A stretch of DNA of 64,000 nt from positions 1-64,000 of the forward strand of contig JACQFX010000026.1 of NCBI GenBank assembly GCA_016199835.1, written 5' to 3'. Position 1 is the stretch's first letter. The number at the start of each line of letters is the position of its first letter. The notes under the pieces were generated by a model. It saw nothing but the letters and a program-made list of their open reading frames with translations, was not told the origin of the DNA and did not search any database. The stretch comes from Nitrosomonadales bacterium (lineage in GTDB: Bacteria > Pseudomonadota > Gammaproteobacteria > Burkholderiales > Gallionellaceae). Positions 7,830 to 16,560 of the stretch are shown here, one piece after another. A program made the translations under genes and the position numbers.

Positions 7830-9257
7830 TTAGAGTGTTTTACGAAGGTTGACCGGGAGAATATGCAGCAATTCCCGGTATTTTGCCACGGTACGGCGGG
7901 CAACCAAAATGCCCTGCTGCGCCAGGATTTCTGACATGCGGCTGTCGGTGAGCGGATGTTTCGCATCTTCTTCGCTGACGAGCTGCTTGATGAGTGCGCG
8001 GATGGCGGTGGATGAGCAAGTTCCGCCCGTTTCGGTAGCGACGCCGCTGCCGAAGAAATATTTGAGCTCATAGATGCCGCGCGGCGTGAGCATGAATTTC
8101 TGTGTGGTCACGCGCGAAATGGTGGATTCGTGCAGTTCGAGTTCATCGGCGATCTCGCGCAGCACCAGCGGGCGCATGGCAACCTCGCCGTGCTCGAAGA
8201 AATGGCGCTGGCGCTCGACGATGGCCTGCGACACGCGCAGGATGGTGTCGAAGCGCTGCTGCATATTTTTGATGAACCAGCGTGCTTCCTGCAATTGTCC
8301 GGAGAGTTGCTGCGCGTTCTTCTCGCCGCGCTGTTGCAGGATGCGGGCATACATCTGATTGACGCGCAGGCGCGGCATGGCCTCGACATTGAGGCGCGCG
8401 CGCCAGCTTCCCCGGTGGCGTTCAATCACCACGTCCGGTACCACATAATCGGCGACGCGGTCTTCGAACTCGGCGCCGGGCTTGGGTTTGAGATTGACGA
8501 TCAGGGACTGTGCTTCGCGTAGCGCCGCATCGTCGCAGCGCAAGGCTTTTTTGAGTTTGGCGAAGTCGCGCGCCGCCAGCAGGTTGAGGTGTTGCGTCAC
8601 AATACCCAGCGCAAGATCGCGGCCCGGCACATCCTGCGGCATTACCTTGAGTTGCAGGGCCAGGCATTCGCCCAGGTCGCGCGCGCCCAGTCCGGGTTCG
8701 CTCAGGTTCTGCAACTGCACCAGCGCGGTTTCCAGGTCGTCCAGCGTGATGTCCAGTTCCGGTGGTAGCAGCTCGGCGATTTCTTCGAGCGGTTGCGCCA
8801 GATAGCCATTCTCGTCCAGCGCATCTATCAGCAGGCCGACAATTTTCTTGTCGCGCGCGTCGAGCGAGCTCATGTTGAGCTGCCATAACAGATGCTCGCG
8901 CAGGCTGGGGGAGTCTGCCGCCACTTCGGAGCGGGGTTCGTCCTCGTCGTCCGGAGAGGATGATGCGGCAAACGATGGCTCGTCCCAGTTGTCGTTTACT
9001 TCTTCGCGGGAGGCGGGGGATTCATCTGGTGAAGTACGTTCTTCGCTGCCGGCAGACGATGTACTGGCGATCTCGCCCGGCGCGTATAACGGCGTGGCGT
9101 CGTCATCGTCGCGTTCGAGCATGGGATTTTCTTCCAGCAGCCGGGCCACTTCCTGATTGACTTCCAGAGTCGAGAGTTGCAGCAGACGTATAGACTGCTG
9201 CAACTGGGGGGTAAGTGTCAGTTGCTGGGACTGCCTGAGTTGTAACGCCGGTTTCAT
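7830..9257 (-). CDS. rpoN: RNA polymerase sigma-54 factor RpoN
   Basis: A 475-aa sigma-54. The N-terminal Gln-rich activator-interacting region is LQLRQSQQLTLTPQLQQSIRLLQLS, followed by an acidic linker of about residues 45-110, the core-binding domain, and the C-terminal RpoN box ARRTVAKYRE. The DNA-binding HTH segment ELHESTISRVTTQKFM is present. Products using it here could include pilus, secretion or nitrogen genes, but no clear -24/-12 promoter was identified. It lies between lptB (38-nt gap) and hpf. Confidence 0.96.
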   Translation of the reverse strand: MKPALQLRQSQQLTLTPQLQQSIRLLQLSTLEVNQEVARLLEENPMLERDDDDATPLYAPGEIASTSSAGSEERTSPDESPASREEVNDNWDEPSFAASSSPDDEDEPRSEVAADSPSLREHLLWQLNMSSLDARDKKIVGLLIDALDENGYLAQPLEEIAELLPPELDITLDDLETALVQLQNLSEPGLGARDLGECLALQLKVMPQDVPGRDLALGIVTQHLNLLAARDFAKLKKALRCDDAALREAQSLIVNLKPKPGAEFEDRVADYVVPDVVIERHRGSWRARLNVEAMPRLRVNQMYARILQQRGEKNAQQLSGQLQEARWFIKNMQQRFDTILRVSQAIVERQRHFFEHGEVAMRPLVLREIADELELHESTISRVTTQKFMLTPRGIYELKYFFGSGVATETGGTCSSTAIRALIKQLVSEEDAKHPLTDSRMSEILAQQGILVARRTVAKYRELLHILPVNLRKTL

Positions 9258-9294
9258 TACGTGGTCTGCAAAAGGAGATGGCGCATGGTCTCGC

Positions 9295-10017
9295 TTATAA
9301 TTTGAAATGCTCGCCGAGATAGACTTTTCTTACGCCCTCATTATAGATGATTTCGTCAGGTTTGCCTTCCGCCATTACCGCCCCGGCATTGATGATATAG
9401 GCGCGGTCGCATATTCCCAATGTTTCCCGCACGTTATGGTCGGTGATGAGTACGCCGATGTCGCGTTCCTTGAGGAAGCGGATGATCTTCTGGATGTCCA
9501 GCACGGCTATCGGGTCCACCCCGGCGAACGGCTCGTCCAGCAGGATGAAGCGCGGATCGGTGGCCAGCGCGCGCGCGATCTCGACGCGCCGCCGCTCGCC
9601 CCCGGACAGGCTGATGGCCGGATTGTCGCGGATGTGGGTGATGTGCAGATCGGCCAGCAGCGCTTCCAGGCGCGACTGGATATCGTCTTCACTATGGCCT
9701 TGCAGCTCAAGTACCGCCTGGATATTTTGCGACACGGTGAGGCGGCGGAAGATGGAAGCTTCCTGCGGCAGATAACCCAGACCCAGCCGTGCGCGGCGAT
9801 GAATGGGCAGATGCGTGATGCTCTGTCCGTCTATGGAAATGTCGCCGCCATCCGTAGGCACCAGGCCGACGATCATATAGAAGCAGGTGGTTTTTCCCGC
9901 GCCATTGGGGCCGAGCAGTCCGACCACTTCACCACTTTTCAGCGACAGCGACGCGTCATGCACCACGGTGCGAGAACGGTAGCGCTTCTTGAGTGAAACG
10001 GCGCGCAACTCGCTCAC
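9295..10017 (-). CDS. lptB: LPS export ABC transporter ATP-binding protein LptB
   Basis: The ATPase of the LptB2FGC machine that extracts lipopolysaccharide from the inner membrane. Walker A is [10 protein letters not shown], the signature is LSGGERRR, Walker B is [12 protein letters not shown] and the H-loop is ITDHNVRET. Length 240 aa is normal. The start overlaps the lptA stop by 4 nt, so they are translationally coupled in the lptC-lptA-lptB order. Confidence 0.96.
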   Translation of the reverse strand: MSELRAVSLKKRYRSRTVVHDASLSLKSGEVVGLLGPNGAGKTTCFYMIVGLVPTDGGDISIDGQSITHLPIHRRARLGLGYLPQEASIFRRLTVSQNIQAVLELQGHSEDDIQSRLEALLADLHITHIRDNPAISLSGGERRRVEIARALATDPRFILLDEPFAGVDPIAVLDIQKIIRFLKERDIGVLITDHNVRETLGICDRAYIINAGAVMAEGKPDEIIYNEGVRKVYLGEHFKL

Positions 10018-10610
10018 TGGCCGCCCTCGGGCAGGGTATCCGCCGGTGTGATCGGCAATGGCTCCCCACTCTGTGGCTGCGTGCTGTTCTTGGGCTGGAT
10101 GATGACGCGCACGCGCCCTCTGGACGCATCCGCAGCTTTGCTGGCAGACTCGTCACCCGGCGATCCGACCACCTGGAAGATTTCCGTCCTTGAGTTGTAG
10201 TTGATGCGGTCGCCGCGCACTTCATCCTGTCCGCGTTTCATGCGTGCCTGACCGAGCAGGAGCACGGTGTCGTTCCTGGTGTCGTATTCGATGCGCTCGC
10301 CGGAACCTTCCACGTAATCGTCGGTGTTCTCGCGCTTCTGGCGGAAACTCGCGGGTTGCCCGGTGGCCGTACCGTGCGTGTAACCTTCCTTATCCTGCAC
10401 TACCACCATCCTGTCGCCACGGATCAGCATGGTGCCCTGGCTGAGCTGAACCTTGCCTTCGAATGTGCTGACCTGCTTGGTGTCGTCTATGCTGACCTGG
10501 TCGGCCTCCAGATGCACCGGCTTGTCGCGGTCTGCGCGCTCGGCCAGTGCCGGGCTGGCGGCCAGCGCCAGCAGGAGAGGGATGATGAATTTAACGTTTT
10601 GCAGTTTCAT
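10014..10610 (-). CDS. lptA: LPS transport periplasmic protein LptA
   Basis: The periplasmic bridge protein of LPS export. A signal peptide ([16 protein letters not shown], cut near residue 23) is followed by the OstA/LptA jelly-roll repeats: [32 protein letters not shown] and the later [19 protein letters not shown]. The C-terminal ~45 residues are Ser/Pro/Gln-rich and probably flexible. It overlaps lptC by 20 nt and lptB by 4 nt. Confidence 0.93.
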   Translation of the reverse strand: MKLQNVKFIIPLLLALAASPALAERADRDKPVHLEADQVSIDDTKQVSTFEGKVQLSQGTMLIRGDRMVVVQDKEGYTHGTATGQPASFRQKRENTDDYVEGSGERIEYDTRNDTVLLLGQARMKRGQDEVRGDRINYNSRTEIFQVVGSPGDESASKAADASRGRVRVIIQPKNSTQPQSGEPLPITPADTLPEGGQ

Positions 10611-11178
10611 GTTGGCTGGTGACCTGTGCGAGCAATTTTATTGTGCGCGCCTTGCTGTCGAATCTCATTCCTGTTGCATGGATGGAATTATGTGCGTCCA
10701 TCAGCGTAACGGTGCGATCGGTGTCGGCCAGGTCGCGTTCCGGAACTATATGCAGATAATCGGTGGTGAACGACATTGCGCTTTGTGTGGCGCTGGCTGC
10801 GCGTACCATTTTCACATCGCCGCGCAGGAATATCTCATCGCCCTTGCTGGATATCTCGCCTTCCCGGGCGGAAGTATAAACGGACGCCTTGTCCGGATAA
10901 AGGCTGCTTAACAGTGGCGCTTCGATATGGGTGCTGTCGTTGTCCGGATAATGCAGCATATTCTGTGCGGACATGATGAAGCGCGGCGTACCCTGTTCGT
11001 TCAAGGTGACGGCGGAAAATTTGCTGACGATGAAATCCGGGTCATGGCGTTTGCTGCCATCCGCCCTGGGTGCAAGAGGGCTTACTTGCTGGTTGAGCCA
11101 GTAGGTTCCCGCCAGCAGCAACAGTAGCGGCAGCAATGGCGTCCACTCGCGCAGCCGCTGCAAACGTCCGGTCAGCAT
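10591..11178 (-). CDS. lptC: LPS export ABC transporter periplasmic protein LptC
   Basis: A bitopic inner-membrane protein that receives LPS from LptB2FG and passes it to LptA. One N-terminal membrane segment (TPLLPLLLLLAGTYWL) is followed by the LptC beta-jelly-roll with DFIVSKFSAVTLNEQGTPRFIMSA and LHYPDNDSTHIEAPLL. Length 195 aa is standard. A 108-nt gap with a repeat separates it from kdsC. Confidence 0.93.
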   Translation of the reverse strand: MLTGRLQRLREWTPLLPLLLLLAGTYWLNQQVSPLAPRADGSKRHDPDFIVSKFSAVTLNEQGTPRFIMSAQNMLHYPDNDSTHIEAPLLSSLYPDKASVYTSAREGEISSKGDEIFLRGDVKMVRAASATQSAMSFTTDYLHIVPERDLADTDRTVTLMDAHNSIHATGMRFDSKARTIKLLAQVTSQHETAKR

Positions 11179-11194
11179 GGGATCATGAAACTCG

Positions 11195-11262
11195 CGTAGC
11201 GAGTCTTTGCCTCTCTCGCCCGCAAGCGGGAGAGAGCTGGAGAGAGGGCGGACGGGCAGGGT
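11195..11262. repeat. Intergenic palindromic repeat (CTCTC...GCGGGAGAG type)
   Basis: The kdsC-lptC gap contains CTCTCGCCCGCAAGCGGGAGAGAG followed by GGAGAGAGGGCGGACGGG. A closely related CTCTCCCC-GCGGGAGAGGGGGAGAGGG sequence is embedded in frame in hrpA near 17150-17200. This appears to be a short dispersed repeat family in this genome. Confidence 0.6.
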
Positions 11263-11286
11263 GAATTCTTCATTATTAGTGGGCGG

Positions 11287-11838
11287 TCAGTTGCCATACA
11301 TGCCTAGGTAGGGCGCCAATTGCGCATCCAGCATGCCTTGCGCCGACATGATGAGTTCGCACACTTCGCGCACCGCGCCATGGCCGCCATTGCGCTGCGT
11401 GACGTAATGGGCGCGGTCACGCACGGTCTGCGGCGCTTCCGGCACGGTGAGCGCCAGGCCAACGCGCAGCATGGCGGGCAGATCCACCACGTCGTCGCCC
11501 ATGAAGGCGGCCTGTTCCGGCGCAAGCTGCAATTTATCGAGCAGGGTCTGCATGGTATTCAGCTTGTCATGCACCCCCTGATACAGATAGGTGATGCCGA
11601 GGTTCTGCGCGCGCAGTTCCACGCAACGCGATGTGCGCCCGGTGATGATGGCCAGTTCCACGCCGGAAGCTTTGAGCATCTTCAGTCCATGTCCGTCCAG
11701 CGAATTGAAGCGCTTGAATTCCTCGCCCGAGTCGGACAGGAACAGCCCGCCATCGGTCATGATGCCGTCCACGTCAAACGCGATCAGGCGTATGGAGTTT
11801 GCTGCTTCGACTGGCTCATGAGCGGGATGGAATGGCAT
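11287..11838 (-). CDS. kdsC: 3-deoxy-D-manno-octulosonate 8-phosphate phosphatase
   Basis: A HAD-superfamily phosphatase (183 aa, C0-type without cap) that releases Kdo from Kdo-8-phosphate in LPS core synthesis. The nucleophile motif is LIAFDVDGIMTDG. Motif II is AIITGR and motif III is FMGDDVVDLPAM. The start ATG shares one base with the kdsD stop, so the two Kdo genes are coupled. Confidence 0.95.
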   Translation of the reverse strand: MPFHPAHEPVEAANSIRLIAFDVDGIMTDGGLFLSDSGEEFKRFNSLDGHGLKMLKASGVELAIITGRTSRCVELRAQNLGITYLYQGVHDKLNTMQTLLDKLQLAPEQAAFMGDDVVDLPAMLRVGLALTVPEAPQTVRDRAHYVTQRNGGHGAVREVCELIMSAQGMLDAQLAPYLGMYGN

Positions 11839-12824
11839 CAGATCACTTTCGCATGCAGCAGGTCGTGCATGTTCAATGCGCCGACCAGTTTGTTATCCGC
11901 ATCCACCACCAGCATCTGGCTGATGTTGTATTGCTCCATCAATTGCACCGCTTCCGCTGCCAGTGCATGGGCCGTGATGGTGCGCGGCTTGTGCGACATG
12001 ACCGCGCTGACCGGCGTGGCATTGAAATCCAGATTCTTCGCCAGCGTGCGGCGCAAGTCGCCGTCGGTATAGATGCCCAGCACGTGCCGCGCATCGTCCA
12101 CGATGGCGGTCATGCCCAAGCCCTTGCGCGAGATCTCCAGCACTGCATCGGAAAGCATGGCGCCCTGTGCCACGGCGGGAATGCGTTCGCCGCTGCGCAT
12201 GATGTCGCTCACGTGGGTGAGCAGGCGCCGCCCCAGGCTGCCGCCGGGATGCGAGCGCGCGAAGTCTTCTTCGCCGAAACCTTTTGCATCCAGCAAGGCT
12301 ACGGCCAGCGCATCGCCCAGTGCCAGCGCGGCCGTGGTGCTGGCTGTCGGCGCCAGACCCATCGGGCAGGCCTCCTTTTCCACGGCCGCGTTCAGATGCG
12401 CATCGGCCGCCAATGCCAGACTGGATTGTGCATTGCCGGTCAGGCTGATGAGCTTTGCGCCCTGGCGCTTGATGACGGGCACGATGGTGAGCAATTCTTC
12501 ACTCTCGCCGGAATACGACAGCGCGATGAACACGTCCTCGGCCGTGATCATGCCGAGGTCGCCGTGGCTGGCTTCGGCGGGATGCACGAAATACGCCGGT
12601 GTGCCGGTGCTGGAAAGTGTGGCTGCGATCTTGCGCGCGATGTGCCCGGATTTGCCCATGCCGCTCACGATCACGCGTCCCTCGCAGGACAGGATGATGT
12701 CGAGCGCGCGCAGGAAACGCCCATCTATGCGTTGGGTGAGTGCCTGCACGGCGGCGGCTTCGATGCTGAGCACCTCGCGCGCCAGGTCGAGTGCGCGCGG
12801 GGCGGCGGAAATGGCTTTATTCAT
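11838..12824 (-). CDS. kdsD: Arabinose-5-phosphate isomerase
   Basis: A 328-aa enzyme converting ribulose-5-phosphate to arabinose-5-phosphate, the first step towards Kdo. An N-terminal SIS domain (GRVIVSGMGKSGHIARKIAATLSSTGTPAYFVHPAEASHGDLGM, read in parts) is followed by two CBS domains (about residues 205-325), the KpsF/GutQ architecture. It is the first gene of the kdsD-kdsC-lptC-lptA-lptB-rpoN block. Confidence 0.95.
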   Translation of the reverse strand: MNKAISAAPRALDLAREVLSIEAAAVQALTQRIDGRFLRALDIILSCEGRVIVSGMGKSGHIARKIAATLSSTGTPAYFVHPAEASHGDLGMITAEDVFIALSYSGESEELLTIVPVIKRQGAKLISLTGNAQSSLALAADAHLNAAVEKEACPMGLAPTASTTAALALGDALAVALLDAKGFGEEDFARSHPGGSLGRRLLTHVSDIMRSGERIPAVAQGAMLSDAVLEISRKGLGMTAIVDDARHVLGIYTDGDLRRTLAKNLDFNATPVSAVMSHKPRTITAHALAAEAVQLMEQYNISQMLVVDADNKLVGALNMHDLLHAKVI

Positions 12825-12938
12825 GGCGCGGGATTATAGCAGTGCGGCGGGCTGTGGGTGCGCTTGCAATAGCACCACTACATGGCTTCGTTCAAGTTGC
12901 GATATTTCGGAGCGTCCGGTGGAATGCCGGGTTGGGCA

Positions 12939-13574
12939 TCAGTCTATCCGAAGCCCATTGAATAAACTCGATAACCATTGCTCTCGCTCACGCAGAAGTG
13001 TCCGGTACTCTAAGTTATTCCATTCGATCAGATCACGAACACAAGACACGACCGTCAGTACATCAGAGATACCAAAGTGATCCCGCACCGCTGTTATCCC
13101 TGCGGGGGTAGCAGCACCCCATACCAGCACTGTGCCTTTGACTTCAATCGTTTCACCAGCTTTAACGTGCACCGACTGTGAATCGCGCGATAACTGGAGG
13201 AACAACTCAAAGGCTCTCTTTGAAAGGTGATGCTCCAACTGCTTTGGATTTGTTAAGCACCAGTATCTGTAATTTTGATACTGAATCTCACACTTCATTT
13301 CCGAGACAAAAAGTTCACCATTTTTTTCAAACAAGAAATCCAGCGTGTAGCTCCGGCTTCCTTCGTATAGTGTCGGCCTACGTTCGTGGATGTTGTAGGG
13401 GCTTCTCTTATCCCGAGCCCAGATTCGGATGATCTCTTCATTGAAAATGCCGAAAACTCGGGACAGGAAGCTCCCCTTTTCGGGAGAGCCATCTTGAAAG
13501 AGGGCTGCGAGATCAATCATATGCTCTATATGATGCCCAACGAGGCTGTAGAAAAAGTCTAATGATTCGCGCAT
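12939..13574 (-). CDS. Orphan protein with PD-(D/E)XK nuclease-like pattern
   Basis: About 211 aa from the ATG at 13574; the frame stays open upstream to a TTG at 13667, but no better start is seen. I do not recognise a named family. It contains E47, then YTLDFLF with D79, then a strand ending E92-M-K94 (ELFVSEMKCE), the spacing of a PD-(D/E)XK nuclease core; helices lie before and after. The protein lacks a signal peptide or membrane segment. Base composition is visibly more A/T-rich than the flanking kdsD and antiporter genes, and it stands alone between unrelated genes, so horizontal acquisition is likely. It could be an orphan restriction or defence-type nuclease; this is inference. Confidence 0.6.
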   Translation of the reverse strand: MRESLDFFYSLVGHHIEHMIDLAALFQDGSPEKGSFLSRVFGIFNEEIIRIWARDKRSPYNIHERRPTLYEGSRSYTLDFLFEKNGELFVSEMKCEIQYQNYRYWCLTNPKQLEHHLSKRAFELFLQLSRDSQSVHVKAGETIEVKGTVLVWGAATPAGITAVRDHFGISDVLTVVSCVRDLIEWNNLEYRTLLREREQWLSSLFNGLRID

Positions 13575-13719
13575 CGTGCCGTGAACCAAAATAAATATCA
13601 AGGACGAAGTTGTGGGCGATGTTTTAGTGGAAAAAAGGCCTATGCATTTTCCGCATAAATTTTGCAAGTCGTAAAACTTGAGGCATCATCCGGCTTACGA
13701 TGTGATCACTGAATAGCGC

Positions 13720-15690
13720 ATGCCCAGCTCTCTACAACTTGTCCTGATTCTGCTAACCGTCGCCGTGGGCGTGGTGGTGGTGTGCCGTTTGCTGCGTCTT
13801 CCTGCGATGCTGGGTTATCTCATCGTCGGCATTACGATAGGCCCGCATGCGCTGGGCTGGATACCCGATGAGCCGGAGACTCGCCAACTGGCCGAATTCG
13901 GCGTGGTGTTCCTGATGTTCAGCATCGGGCTGGAATTCAGTCTGGCGCGGTTGCGCGCCATGCAGCGTCTGGTGTTCGGGCTGGGCACCGCGCAGGTGGT
14001 GGCGACCATAGTGCTGGTGATGCTGGCCTCGATTTTTTTTGGCTTGGATTGGCGTGCCGGGCTGGCGCTGGGCGGCGTGCTGGCGATGTCTTCCACCGCC
14101 ATCGTGAGCAAGATGCTGGTGGAGCGCGCGGAACTGAATACGCCGCACGGTCAGAAGATCATGGGCGTGCTGCTGTTCCAGGATCTGGCGGTGGTGCCGC
14201 TCATTATCATTATCCCGGCGCTGGATAGCAGCGGAGAAGCCATCTACGGCACGCTGGCACTGGCGCTGCTCAAGGCCGGAGTAATTCTGGCGGCCTTGCT
14301 GGTATTTGGCCAGCGGCTGTTGCGTCCGTGGTTTCATCTGGTGGCGACGCAGAAATCTTCCGAGCTGTTCATGCTCAACGTTTTGCTGTTCACGCTGGGG
14401 TTGGCCTGGCTCACCGAGCTGGCAGGGTTGTCGCTGGCGCTGGGCGCATTCGTGGCAGGCATGCTGATCTCGGAAACCGAATACCGCTATCAGGTGGAAG
14501 AAGACATCAAGCCGTTCCGCGATGTGCTGCTCGGCCTGTTCTTCGTCACCATCGGCATGTTGCTCGATGTGAGCAGTGTGGTTGATGGATTCGGCTGGGT
14601 GTTGCTGGTCTTGCTGATCCTGCTGCCGTTCAAGGCGGCGGTGGTAGCGATCCTGGCGCGCTGGTTCGCCGGTGACTGGGGTGCGGCGATCCGTAGCGGG
14701 CTGGGGCTGGGGCAGGCTGGCGAGTTTGGCTTCGTGTTGCTGACACTGGCGGGCGACGTGAGTCTGCTGCCGCCCGAGGTGATGCAGAACGTGCTGGCTG
14801 CCATGCTGATTTCCATGCTGATCGCGCCCTTTGTGATCCAGCATGCCGAGGCCATTGTGCGCCGCATTTCTCCTTCAGCCTGGATGGATCAAGCCATGCT
14901 GGTGCACCAGATCGCGGTGCGCAGCATGTCCGCCGATGCGCATATCATCATTTGCGGCTACGGGCGTAGCGGGCAGGCTCTGGCGCGCTTCATGGCGCAG
15001 GAGGGCATCCGCTTCATTGCGCTCGATCTCGATCCGCATCAGGTGCGCGAGGCTGTCGCGGCAGGGGAAAGCGTGGTGTATGGCGACGCGGCCAAGCGTG
15101 AAGTGTTGCTTGCTGCCGGGCTGATGCGTGCCAGGACGCTGGTGATTACCTATGACGACAAACATTCCGCGCTCAAGATTCTGCATCACGTTGCTGCGCT
15201 ACGCCCCGATCTGCCGGTGGTGGTGCGCACTGCGGACGACACGCATATCGAGGCGCTCAAGCAGGCCGGGGCGGCCGAAGTGGTGGCAGAAGTGCTGGAG
15301 GGGAGCGTGATGCTGGCTTCGCAGGCGCTGCTGATGTCGGGCGTACCGATCAATCGCGTCATCCGCCGCATCCAGGAGAATCGCGCGCGGCGTTACAGCA
15401 TGTTCAGCGGTTTTTTCAACCCATCAGTCAATACGGTTGGCGATGCCACGGAGAGTTTGCAGCCGCGCTTCCAGAGCGTGCTGCTGGGTGACGGCGATGC
15501 CGCCGTGGGCAAAATGCTGGATGAAATAAATCTGGGCGAACTCGAAGTGGAAGTGAATGCAGTGCGTCGCCACAATGTGCGAGGTCAGCAGCCTGCGGGC
15601 GACATGGTGTTGCAGGCCGGCGATGTGCTGGTTCTGCTCGGACAGGCGATACCGCTGATGGCGGCGGAGAAGCGTTTGCGCGAGGGATGA
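13720..15690 (+). CDS. KefB/KefC-type monovalent cation:proton antiporter (CPA2) with RCK domain
   Basis: A 656-aa transporter. The N-terminal ~380 residues form about 12 membrane segments of the Na+/H+ exchanger fold, including FGVVFLMFSIGLEFSLARL. They are followed by a cytoplasmic TrkA-N (RCK) nucleotide-binding domain starting HIIICGYGRSGQALARFM, with its acidic strand-2 end IALDLD, and a C-terminal TrkA-C domain (ELEVEVNAVRRHNVRGQQ, GDVLVLLGQ). It probably exports K+ or Na+ for protons under thiol or pH stress. The gene converges on the pilin-like gene across a strong hairpin. Confidence 0.88.
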   Translation: MPSSLQLVLILLTVAVGVVVVCRLLRLPAMLGYLIVGITIGPHALGWIPDEPETRQLAEFGVVFLMFSIGLEFSLARLRAMQRLVFGLGTAQVVATIVLVMLASIFFGLDWRAGLALGGVLAMSSTAIVSKMLVERAELNTPHGQKIMGVLLFQDLAVVPLIIIIPALDSSGEAIYGTLALALLKAGVILAALLVFGQRLLRPWFHLVATQKSSELFMLNVLLFTLGLAWLTELAGLSLALGAFVAGMLISETEYRYQVEEDIKPFRDVLLGLFFVTIGMLLDVSSVVDGFGWVLLVLLILLPFKAAVVAILARWFAGDWGAAIRSGLGLGQAGEFGFVLLTLAGDVSLLPPEVMQNVLAAMLISMLIAPFVIQHAEAIVRRISPSAWMDQAMLVHQIAVRSMSADAHIIICGYGRSGQALARFMAQEGIRFIALDLDPHQVREAVAAGESVVYGDAAKREVLLAAGLMRARTLVITYDDKHSALKILHHVAALRPDLPVVVRTADDTHIEALKQAGAAEVVAEVLEGSVMLASQALLMSGVPINRVIRRIQENRARRYSMFSGFFNPSVNTVGDATESLQPRFQSVLLGDGDAAVGKMLDEINLGELEVEVNAVRRHNVRGQQPAGDMVLQAGDVLVLLGQAIPLMAAEKRLREG

Positions 15691-15715
15691 TGACAGCATG
15701 GCATCATCCCTCGCG
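15679..15715. terminator. Bidirectional terminator-like hairpin between convergent genes
   Basis: Perfect 14-bp inverted repeat, CGCGAGGGATGATG (15679-15692) and its complement (15702-15715), with a 9-nt loop. It overlaps the last codons and stop of the antiporter gene and precedes the stop of the minus-strand pilin-like gene at 15724. There is no clear T tract on either side, so it may act in mRNA 3'-end protection as well as termination. Confidence 0.65.
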
Positions 15716-15723
15716 GCGCTTGG

Positions 15724-16413
15724 TTATACACCCATGCATACGGTATAGCTGGTCGCATCATCCACCGAGGCTGTCGCGGTGGCGACTGCGGCCATGGCAT
15801 AGCCGGTGGTCGGCGTGGCCAGCATGGCGCCGCCTGCGGTATTGCCGTCATCCATCTGCATGTCCAGTTGCTTGGCGTATTTGCCGGGGATGCCGCTGGA
15901 GCAGATCACGTAGGAACCTTTGATCGGCTGGGTCTTGGCGGCGTCGGCAAAGACTGGCACATTGGCTGCGACGGCGCTGCCGCTCTGGATGCCCAGGGTG
16001 CCACCCATGGCGTTGAGAGGCAGGTAACCGGCTGCTGCTGTATCGGTCGATCCCGCCGTCAGTTCGGCCAGGCGTATGTGTTGCCAGAACAAGTAGGACT
16101 CATCGGTGGCGGTGGTGCTGTTCCAGTTGCCTTCGATCAGTCCGTTGCCTTGCGCCTGCCCACTGCTGGTGGCCCTGGTTCCGCCGGCCAGATGAGTGGC
16201 AGCGCTTGCGTCATCGCCGGGCAGGGTCTTGAATTTATCCTGATAGCCGTAGATGAATACCGGAACGTTCTTGAAGTCGGTGGCGATATTTTTTACTTTT
16301 GCGCTGCTGATTAGTTCCTGCCCCTTCAGCACGCCGCCTAGCAGCAAGCCTATCACTACCAGCACGATGGCGATTTCGATCAGGGTAAAACCGGAATTAT
16401 GGCGTTTGTTCAT
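15724..16413 (-). CDS. Type IV pilin-like / prepilin-type protein
   Basis: A 229-aa protein with a class III prepilin leader MNKRHNSG|FTLIEIAIVLVVIGLLLGG. The cleavage Gly is at residue 8 and the conserved Glu is at mature position 5. The rest is a long Ala/Gly/Thr-rich globular part with cysteines in VICSSG and YTVCMGV near the C-terminus, consistent with a disulphide D-loop. I chose the ATG at 16413 (SD GGGAGAAG) over the upstream in-frame extension. It stands alone, away from the secretion cluster, so its machine (type IV pilus or T2SS) is unknown. Confidence 0.8.
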   Translation of the reverse strand: MNKRHNSGFTLIEIAIVLVVIGLLLGGVLKGQELISSAKVKNIATDFKNVPVFIYGYQDKFKTLPGDDASAATHLAGGTRATSSGQAQGNGLIEGNWNSTTATDESYLFWQHIRLAELTAGSTDTAAAGYLPLNAMGGTLGIQSGSAVAANVPVFADAAKTQPIKGSYVICSSGIPGKYAKQLDMQMDDGNTAGGAMLATPTTGYAMAAVATATASVDDATSYTVCMGV

Positions 16414-16560
16414 GATGTCTTCTCCCGAGGTTGGTAGGCGCATTTTTGCAAGATGGGAAATTGCTGCCTAGCTGTCGGAACGGATAGCGATGGAGAAATA
16501 TCAGCGAGCGACTGTGCCATTTTTGCGCAGGAAAAAATGTAACAGGTAGAATTGCGCGCC

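Noticed and set aside
11799-13080. Overlapping long plus-strand frames opposite kdsD
   Set aside because: kdsD has intact SIS and CBS domains on the minus strand; the plus frames are His/Ala-rich shadows.
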